Below the pieces are notes generated by a model that had not been told where the DNA came from, did not search any database, and was given only the letters and a program-made list of their open reading frames with translations. Positions 57,671-64,000 of a stretch of 64,000 nt of DNA are shown here, in pieces. Origin of the DNA: Monodelphis domestica (taxonomy: Eukaryota; Chordata; Mammalia; Didelphimorphia; Didelphidae); the NCBI RefSeq assembly GCF_027887165.1, contig NC_077235.1:8439799-8503798 (forward strand), read 5' to 3'. Positions within the stretch are counted from its first letter, which is position 1, and each line of letters starts with the position of its first letter. The translations under genes and the position numbers were made by a program.

Positions 57671-57933
57671 TTAAAAACAATAATGCTAAAGCTTACACAA
57701 TGTAAGCTGGTCTGAAGAATCAATTGCAATCACTCATTTTTTTTTTGCTTAACTATTTGGGGAGGGGAATGTACTTTGTAGGTGCTTTGTTTTTTAATTA
57801 TCTTGTATTTCCTTTATCACAAAAAAAATTATCCCAAAAAAACTCATGTAAAGGGAGGAGCAAAAAAAGAAAAAAAAGAAAAGAACCAAAGGCCTAGCAG
57901 GCATAAAATAATGGTCCCCTTCAGTCACCCAAC

Positions 57934-58157
57934 TTTTTTTTGACAAACATAGGTATCATTTTCATTTCTAATAATGAATGCAATCCAGCCAACTATCACT
58001 GCTGGCTTCTGCTTCTGGTGACTGACTTGGAACAAATAGTTGGCTAAGACAAATTCAAAAAAAGAAGAAAATAAGGCAGACACAACTGCCTGCTCTCTCC
58101 CAATCTTTCTCCTCTCCCTCCCCACTTTAATCTCCCTTTACTCTTCCTCCTTACAAC
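57934..58157 (-). other. Likely 3' UTR and encoded A-run of the OSBP-like retrogene
   Basis: After the TGA of the OSBP-like frame, about 216 bases lead to an A8 run on the minus strand (T8 at 57934-57941). This fits the end of a reverse-transcribed mRNA. I see no canonical AATAAA before it, and no clear target duplication, so the boundary is a suggestion. Confidence 0.45.
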
Positions 58158-61100
58158 TCAGAAAATGTTTGGGCATAAGGCCCAGTTGCGTTTTTCTTTA
58201 CACTCCCAGTACCCTCCTCTATACATATGGACCAGTTCCCTGGTAATGGGGTCCTCCTTCTGCTCAAACCACAATGCCTTGTGGAGAGCAGAAGTCCCAG
58301 AATCTGTGGCTCTTGCAGCTCTGCCTTCTCTCTTTTTTGTAGAAACACGCTGTTTTTCTTCCAGGCGCCACTTTTCAGCATTTGCTTCATCCCAATATCC
58401 ATTCTCCATCAGTCTTTGGTCAGGTCGCAATCGGCTATCAGTGGGAGCTACGCCATCTTCCAAAGCATTGAGAGTCAGGGCAAACTCTGAAAAATAGTAC
58501 ATGTTCTCAGCATTCTTTGGTAGGGGGTTCCTCTTCCAGAGGATGACCCCAGGATCTGCTTCTCTGGCATATTCTTTGGCTGGAAACACTTGGAAACGCT
58601 CAACTTTCTCATCCCAGGTTCCCAGAAGAGCAAAGTGGACTTTTTTGGAAGGATCAATTACCTGTCCAGTAATCTTCCTGGGCACATCCTGGGAAAGGTA
58701 GCTTTGAGGAATAAACTTGAGAATGCACTTGTCTCCTGTCTTGTGATTTGCAATTTCTATCTCACCAGACTGATCTATCCACAGTTTTCCTAAAATAATA
58801 TTGTTCACGGTGGTGAGAGCTTTTTTCCAGGTGTAGTGATGACCAGTGGCATGGAAGATACAGTGAACAGTCCCACTGGGTGTAATGTCAAGAAATTTGC
58901 CATGGAACTTGCCGGTAATTTCAATCTCCTGGTGAAATGTCCAACCATTTCTGGAATCAACATGGTGTGCTGCAACTGGAGGATGCTGGTTCACTTGCTC
59001 ACAGAGAGAACGAAAGCCACTCTCCTCTGTTTGGTCCAGCTCAAAGGTCTCCCCTAGGAGTGGACTGAAAGGCATGTTAGTACGAAACACAGTAGTGGAG
59101 TAAGAAGACACGATGAAAGCTCCCACATAACACATCTGTTCTAGGGAGTTTTCACATCTGGCAGCTTGGTCTAGTAACTCGTGATATTCTAGATCTTCAG
59201 TGAGGCGCTGAAGCATGGACAAAGGCTCACTGAAGTTCACCAGCAATGGGATTTTGGAGAGCTCTTTTCCAATGTAGTTCTTTATCATGCTCCATAAGTT
59301 AAGACTGTAGGTTGGCTTGGATGGAATCTGGATTCTTTTGACCTTTTTGATTTTTTTCCCATGTTGTTTATATTGTCCACTAGGTCTGCTGGCCCCATGG
59401 ATCTCACTCTGGGCGTGTGCTTGGCCTGGGTCCCCGGGCACTTTAGCGACTTTAGGACGAGCACCAGATTCCTGTTTGGCCTCCCCCTTCTCAGTTTCTT
59501 TGCCAGCATCACTTTGCAAGGTTCTTTCTAGGCGATTATGCTGCTCTGCCAGCTGTTCTAAGGCCTCCTCTAGCTGAATGCGCTTTTCTTTCTCAAGCTG
59601 CAGGGACTTCTGCCATTTCTCACTCTGTATGAGAACCAACTTTAGGAAATCTTTACAGATGTTAGTCATTGTACTGGACGTATCTTTGAGGAGCACAGCA
59701 TGTTCAGTGACCTGCTCCATCTTTGCATGGCTCTCCTTAGGTATCTTAATGCTCTCTAGCTCCCTGAGGGCACTCTGCAGCACTTGGCCCTGGGAAGCTA
59801 CTAAGTCAGTGTATGTGGTCACATCATCTACTTTTTGAGAGAGGGTATGCAGGGACTTCTGCAAATCCATCTTTTCTGCCTGGCGAGAGGAAGTGGATGC
59901 TTCCTCTTCCGAATCATCAAAATGGGTGGGCATCTTAACAGCTTTGCCCTTGGCCAGCGTCAAGGCTTTAATCCAATCTTGCTGCTCGATTTCTGAGTTG
60001 GCTCTGAGCCGGTAGGTGTGGGAATCACCATTAGAAATGACAAAGCTGCAAGAGTCCTCCACCGTTATGGTGGCAGAAGCCAGACTGATGGTGCCCTGGC
60101 AAGTATTGTGCATCTCAGCCTTGTCGCAGTAATAGCTGAGCAGTCCATGACTCAGCATAAACCAGCGGGGCTGGTAACTTTTTAGGCTGTTATTCCACTT
60201 GGAGAGCCAACCCTCGAGGGAGTCTGGACCCTGGGCAACTGTTATTCCTATACCCAACAAGGAACTTCTTGTGGTCTTGGCTTTCACCACCATCTGGGGT
60301 GGGGTTGGGGCCTGGCCCTTGAACCCAGGGGCCAAAGATGAGGTTTTAGTTGGTTTCAGAGCTGGAGTGGGAGTTTTGGATGGGGCTGCGGTAGCTGCAG
60401 CCGCCGCCGCCGCGGCTTTGGCTGGGGCTGGGGCTGGGGCTGGGGCTGGGGCTGGGGCCGGGGCTGGGGCCGGGGCCGGGGCCGGGGCCTGGGTGGAGGC
60501 TGGGACTGCTGCTCGGGCTCGTGATGGAGTAGGCCAAAGCCTGGGCCGCAGGTCTAAAGACGCAGCTATTCGGCTCATCACTCCTGCCCCCTTCCCGGTT
60601 GTAATGCCTGCCCGTCGGCGCCTCGGTTGGACAGGAGAGTGGGTCTCCGCGCCCCGGTCACCTCGATTTCCACCACCTGGGCCTACCCCGGGTCCCTTGG
60701 ATTTTCTGGATGGGCTGCTCACCCGAGAATGGACCTCTGCTGAAGCTGCAGCAATCATCACCGCCAAGCTAGGGGGCGCCTCTCTGCTGGCGTCTGTTCC
60801 AGCTCTGCGCCGCATGGCTCCGGCGTCTCTTGAGGCCTCGGCTTTTTGAGTCTCTCTCTCTTCAGGCACCCTCTGGTCTGTTTTCTTTTTTGCTCTCGCC
60901 CCAGCCTTGGCCGCCACGGCCTCCGCCGCTGCTTTCACCTCCTCTCCCGCCTGGGCTGCCACTCTGGCCATCACAGCTGCGGTCTCAGCTCGGGCCTCCA
61001 CAGCCTCGGCCTTTGCTACTGCAGCAGCCGCCGCCGCTTTGGCCACGGCCGCCGCTGCTCGAGCCGCCGCCACCTCCGCTCGAACCTCGGCCTCCCTCAT

Positions 61101-61217
61101 ATCTGGTCCCCCTGACTCGGGGGCTGCTGAGGCTGCCTCATGGCTTACCTCAGGCTCTTGGACTTCTCGCCTCTGGCGCTCTGAAGCCATCCCAGCCACC
61201 GCACGTAACTTCTTCAT
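58158..61217 (-). CDS. OSBP-like: Intronless OSBP-like protein (oxysterol-binding family retrogene)
   Basis: About 1019 codons, open without a break. OSBP trades sterol for PI4P between ER and Golgi. The start is the ATG at 61217 (MKKLRAVAGM); the next in-frame ATG at 61190 has the better context (GGGATGG). The frame is open upstream to a stop near 61374 but has no earlier ATG. Residues 1-330 are Ala/Arg/Pro-rich with a long alanine helix and an Ala-Pro run, unlike OSBP. A PH domain follows at about 333-426 (SLEGWLSKWNN). A coiled coil (SLQLEKEKRIQLEEALEQL) comes next, then the oxysterol-binding domain from about 634 to the end (YSLNLWSMIKNYIGKELSKI, GETFELD, TDSRLRPDQRLMENG). OSBP is many-exon, so one ORF means retrocopy. 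The FFAT motif is absent. KPxN is MPFS, HH is QH, and the PH RR is PR. Expression is unknown. Confidence 0.88.
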   Translation of the reverse strand: MKKLRAVAGMASERQRREVQEPEVSHEAASAAPESGGPDMREAEVRAEVAAARAAAAVAKAAAAAAVAKAEAVEARAETAAVMARVAAQAGEEVKAAAEAVAAKAGARAKKKTDQRVPEERETQKAEASRDAGAMRRRAGTDASREAPPSLAVMIAAASAEVHSRVSSPSRKSKGPGVGPGGGNRGDRGAETHSPVQPRRRRAGITTGKGAGVMSRIAASLDLRPRLWPTPSRARAAVPASTQAPAPAPAPAPAPAPAPAPAPAPAKAAAAAAAATAAPSKTPTPALKPTKTSSLAPGFKGQAPTPPQMVVKAKTTRSSLLGIGITVAQGPDSLEGWLSKWNNSLKSYQPRWFMLSHGLLSYYCDKAEMHNTCQGTISLASATITVEDSCSFVISNGDSHTYRLRANSEIEQQDWIKALTLAKGKAVKMPTHFDDSEEEASTSSRQAEKMDLQKSLHTLSQKVDDVTTYTDLVASQGQVLQSALRELESIKIPKESHAKMEQVTEHAVLLKDTSSTMTNICKDFLKLVLIQSEKWQKSLQLEKEKRIQLEEALEQLAEQHNRLERTLQSDAGKETEKGEAKQESGARPKVAKVPGDPGQAHAQSEIHGASRPSGQYKQHGKKIKKVKRIQIPSKPTYSLNLWSMIKNYIGKELSKIPLLVNFSEPLSMLQRLTEDLEYHELLDQAARCENSLEQMCYVGAFIVSSYSTTVFRTNMPFSPLLGETFELDQTEESGFRSLCEQVNQHPPVAAHHVDSRNGWTFHQEIEITGKFHGKFLDITPSGTVHCIFHATGHHYTWKKALTTVNNIILGKLWIDQSGEIEIANHKTGDKCILKFIPQSYLSQDVPRKITGQVIDPSKKVHFALLGTWDEKVERFQVFPAKEYAREADPGVILWKRNPLPKNAENMYYFSEFALTLNALEDGVAPTDSRLRPDQRLMENGYWDEANAEKWRLEEKQRVSTKKREGRAARATDSGTSALHKALWFEQKEDPITRELVHMYRGGYWECKEKRNWALCPNIF

Positions 61218-61380
61218 GGCTTCCACCTCCACTACCTCAGACGCCTGGGCGGAAGTGAGAAGCCCCGAGGCCGGAAGCACGCCTGGCCCAACGGTTACCC
61301 TGGGGTTTCCCAGGGCCCTCAGCAGGGGTCGACGCCAGCCTGCCGCAAAGCAATCCCTCACCCTCCTGCTGTGCTAAGAT
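60370..61380 (-). promoter_or_regulatory. CpG-rich island over the OSBP-like 5' part
   Basis: Bases about 60370-61350 are rich in CpG and G+C, in strong contrast to the AT-rich surroundings. The region covers the start codons and the N-terminal codons. It could be a promoter island or just GC-rich coding repeats. Both strands have long open frames here because of the base composition. Confidence 0.5.
60419..60490 (+). repeat. (GGGGCT/GGGGCC)n hexanucleotide repeat in coding DNA
   Basis: About 11-12 six-base units read GGGGCT or GGGGCC on the + strand and encode alternating Ala-Pro on the minus strand. G4-forming potential is high. It lies next to a (GCC)n alanine run at 60402-60416. Length changes keep the frame because the unit is six bases. 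Confidence 0.92.
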
Positions 61381-61394
61381 TATTACGGCTTGCC

Positions 61395-61530
61395 GTCAAA
61401 GCTCCCTTGGGTTACATATTAGCTATGTAACCCTGGGCAAGTAACTAAAGCCTGTTGGCTTCAGCCCCCCTTCCATAATAATAGCAACTACCTCACAGGG
61501 TAGATGGGATAACCCAAATAAGTGCCAGCT
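61395..61530 (+). mobile_element. MIR SINE remnant
   Basis: TAGCTATGTAACCCTGGGCAAGTAACTAAAGCC and AATAATAGCAACTACCTCACAGGGTAG match MIR. It marks the upstream limit of the retrogene region. Confidence 0.75.
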
Positions 61531-61534
61531 AATA

Positions 61535-62050
61535 CTGGCAGTGTTGCCAATAGCCCATTTCATAGAAAGCCTGGGGCATGGGATTGCCCCGAATCACAAA
61601 AAGGTTGTGATTTGCCCACGGTGGACTTGAGCCCTTGTCCTACCGATTCCAAGGCCACTCTCCCATGCAGAATCTAGGAAAAGAGTGGATCTTGATCCAC
61701 TTTGAACCAGAGTCCACACGGGGAAAACCCAGTGGGTGAAGAATGCCTATCCATCCCTCCCCCCCCAAAGGGCAGTCAGATAGATGGACCACCCGCAGAG
61801 AACAGCAGCAGCATGGGTGTTATGGACAGATGCTGCATGTGAGCCCAGAAGGGGAAAAGGCTCAGCTCACCCACTACTTTTAATGACCCCAAGCTTTTCT
61901 CATCCTTTTGAAATCTGTAGTTCCCCTGTAATTTTACATGGTTCAGAATTATAAAAGAGGAGGCTCTAAAGAATTCAAGTTACAGGTGATCCAAAGAGCA
62001 ACAGAAAGGCATGGTGGGAATGAGTAAAAAGCTGATGCTTCTGATCAAGG
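61535..62050. other. No gene seen
   Basis: A decayed antisense MIR core may lie at 61545-61660. Otherwise unassigned. Confidence 0.4.
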
Positions 62051-62052
62051 AG

Positions 62053-62053
<1 letters not shown>

Positions 62054-62100
<47 letters not shown>
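62054..62100 (+). repeat. (CA)n microsatellite
   Basis: About 23 uninterrupted CA units. Confidence 0.95.
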
Positions 62101-62103
<3 letters not shown>

Positions 62104-62159
62104 CTTCCTGACAGTTGTGCAGGGGAAAAAACAAGAAATCAGGACACGCGGGAAATAGT

Positions 62160-62300
62160 TAGAATTCTGGTTCAGCCATATACTATGAGTCTGACCTTGG
62201 GCAAGTCACTTCTCCTTCCTGGTCCTCAGTTTCCAGCTCTGTAAAATAAGGCAGTTGGGCTAGGTGACCTCTGAGGTCATTTCCAGGTCTAGAATCCTAT
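62160..62300 (+). mobile_element. MIR SINE remnant
   Basis: ACTATGAGTCTGACCTTGGGCAAGTCACTTCTCC, GTAAAATAAGGCAGTTGGGCTAGGTGACCTCTGAGG and CCAGGTCTAGAATCCTATGAT match MIR from core to 3' part. Confidence 0.8.
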
Positions 62301-62778
62301 GATATTATCAACAAAATAAAGGCAGGGAAAAGGAAGCAGCAAGAATGGGGAATTTCCCAAGACTAGCCATCTAACAGTGTCTGTCCAACTCACACAAACC
62401 AGTGGACCAACTCCATGAATTGAGCATGTCAGATATGTGGCCACAAGACATCTCCATCCCATTTGCTTTTCCTCGTGAGCATTTTGTATCAAAGTGTCTA
62501 AAGAGACTCATTCTTTTTTGCACACACGTATGATTTGAGAGGCAACCCAGAAAGCTGCTCTGTTCTCTTCTCTCTCTCTTCAGCAGACACTGCTCATGGG
62601 CAGAGAGAGGGCAATGCTGCATTTGGAACTGTATCACACTTGAGGTGACAACTCTGAGCCCGTTTCTTTAATAGCCAATGTCTTCCCTTGATGCCGCCGT
62701 ATGGGTAGTTGCAAGTCACAGACTACCACAGGATGCAGAGAGTCCCAGTTGTGCATTCCTTTAGAGTTTTTGGTTCTT
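62300..62778. other. No gene seen
   Basis: Unassigned; an 88-codon minus frame has no family signature. Confidence 0.4.
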
Positions 62779-62779
62779 G

Positions 62780-62945
62780 CCCTTTAACTCTGGATGTTAG
62801 TCTTTTCTTACATTTGAGCCAAAATTTTCCTCCCTGTGAAGACTACCCATTGTTCCTGACTTTGTCCTCTGGAGCTATTTGGACAGTTCTTTGAATGCTT
62901 CAAGATAGCTCTCATGTTTCCCTTCAGTCTTCTCTAGTATAGAAT
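62780..62945 (-). mobile_element. L3/CR1-type remnant, antisense
   Basis: GAGCCAAAATTTTCCTCCCTGTGAAGACTACCCATTGTTCCTGACTTTGTCCTCTGGAGC and CTCATGTTTCCCTTCAGTCTTCTCTAG are ordered marks of the reverse L3/CR1 3' part. Confidence 0.7.
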
Positions 62946-63004
62946 TTTATTTACTCAGCAAACATCTGACTAAGGTCCTCTTAGATACAAGGTACTACAA
63001 TGGG

Positions 63005-63258
63005 CACTGAGGCCATGACATGGTGGTAGAGTAAAGAGCACTGGACCTAAACTCTGAAAGTCTCCATTCAAATCCTGCCTTGCACATGTACTAGCAGGTG
63101 TAGATAACCCTGAACAAGTCTCTGAATCATTCTCAACCTCAGTTTCCTCATCTGTAAAATGGGAATACAGCCCCCACGGAATTGTTATGGAAATCAAAGG
63201 AGATAGCATGTGTAAAGCACTTTGCAAACCTCAAAGTGCTATATAATACTAGCTTTAT
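63005..63258 (+). mobile_element. Near-complete CORE-SINE
   Basis: GGTGGTAGAGTAAAGAGCACTGGACC (head), CATTCAAATCCTGCC (B box), CCTCAGTTTCCTCATCTGTAAAATGGGAATA (core) and TGTAAAGCACTTTGCAAACCTCAAAGTGCTATATAATACTAGC (3' end) appear in order. Confidence 0.85.
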
Positions 63259-63259
63259 T

Positions 63260-64000
63260 ATTTTTACTCAGGCTTTTATTATTATTACACTTTTTGTAAT
63301 TATTATTGCAGTGTAACAGCAGCACATAAAGGAGAGGAGAAAAGAAAAAGAGGAGGCAGCATCTAAACTGGGATTTTGGCTCAAGGAGGAACTTGAACCA
63401 AAGCAGAATGCAGGGGAGGGGAAGGGAGGGGAGATGTGCAGAAATCTATTTGAAGAGAAGAGATTTTTTTACATTCAATTTATCACACTGAATGGGACCT
63501 GCATGAGAGGTACAGAGACAAGAGAGTACAAATGAGTATGAGGGAAAGAAAGTGACCAAAGTACTCACCAAGCTGGTCACCTCAACCTCCAAAGTCAAGT
63601 GAGACAAGAGAGCTCTTGTCCTTTGCCACAGGGGCCTGAAGGGAGGCTACAGCTCAACAACACAAAGACCAAAGATGGGACACGATTCATTCAGTTCCTT
63701 TCTTTGTATCTATTAAGTCCTAGTCCTACTGAGTACTGGAATGGGAGCCTGGAAAACACAACAAGGCAACAAAGCTTGAACTTCATTTTCTCAACTGGAG
63801 ATTGACCCACAGATGAGTATTTCTGCCTCTATAATGCTGCACAAGAATAAAAGGGATTAAGCTGTTCGTAGATCCTTTGACCCAAAAGTCCTGCCACTGC
63901 ATGATATTTGGCAAGGTCCAGGGGACAATGGATTTAGAGTGGGAAGGTACCTCAAGGGTCACTTAATTCAACCCACCCATTCTACAGAGAAGGACACTAA
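63260..64000. other. No gene seen; MIR-like end
   Basis: Purine-rich unassigned DNA. The last ~80 bases (GTGGGAAGGTACCTCAAGGGTCACTTAATTCAACCC) look like an antisense MIR-type segment cut by the window edge. Confidence 0.45.

Noticed and set aside
60419-60490. CRISPR-like array
   Set aside because: Hexanucleotide microsatellite with no spacers, in an animal genome.
60199-60849. 216-codon + strand frame opposite the OSBP-like N-terminus
   Set aside because: It is the antisense shadow of a GC-rich, repetitive coding region and has no domain. The 156- and 142-codon + frames at 60830-61377 are rejected for the same reason.
61218-61361. Extension of the OSBP-like frame upstream of 61217
   Set aside because: The open frame runs on, but its first codon is GTG and no ATG lies before the stop near 61374, so a eukaryotic start there is unlikely.

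Overview
The window looks like mammalian, and most likely marsupial, nuclear DNA. It is AT-rich and intron-scale, and it holds no dense gene set. It carries a near full-length L1 with separate ORF1 and ORF2, many CORE/MIR-type SINEs including MAR1-like copies with the tail seen in marsupials, L2 and L3/CR1 LINE remnants, RTE remnants, hAT miniature elements and several endogenous-retrovirus LTRs. The species cannot be fixed from the sequence alone.

Layout. 1-985: an RTE-like LINE piece split by a 5'-truncated L1 with a 13-bp target duplication. 1831-8285: a near full-length L1 on the + strand, with a YY1-like start, a tandemly repeated 5' UTR, an intact ORF1, a ~535-bp purine-rich inter-ORF spacer, an ORF2 broken by frameshifts, and a tail that has grown into a (TAAA/TGAA)n microsatellite. 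8.3-21 kb: old L1, SINEs, L2, a clean solo ERV LTR (10530-11517, 4-bp duplication CCAT) and a second solo-type LTR (16476-16942). 21176-21920: a processed UBE2L3 pseudogene. 22-35 kb: L2/MIR remnants, a hAT miniature element and repeat-poor stretches. 35382-38757: a truncated gamma-type ERV on the - strand with an LTR and an integrase region. 39.7-48.6 kb: an old L1, a solo LTR, then a + strand ERV-like element split by two L1 fragments, one with a 13-bp duplication. 48.6-57.7 kb: more L1/hAT/SINE/L2/L3 remnants and one unrecognised open frame. 57934-61217: the one strong protein-coding candidate. 61.4-64 kb: MIR and L3 pieces and a (CA)n microsatellite.

The main gene is an intronless OSBP-like ORF on the - strand (about 1019 codons from the first usable ATG). 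It keeps a PH domain, a coiled coil and a complete oxysterol-binding domain. Its N-terminus is a long Ala/Pro-rich segment unlike OSBP. It lacks the FFAT motif and has changed several residues that bind PI4P in OSBP/Osh4. I read it as an old retrocopy whose frame has stayed open, so it may be a repurposed lipid-binding protein. Nothing else in the window forms an operon-like or pathway-like set; the rest is mainly repeat strata plus possible non-coding regulatory DNA.
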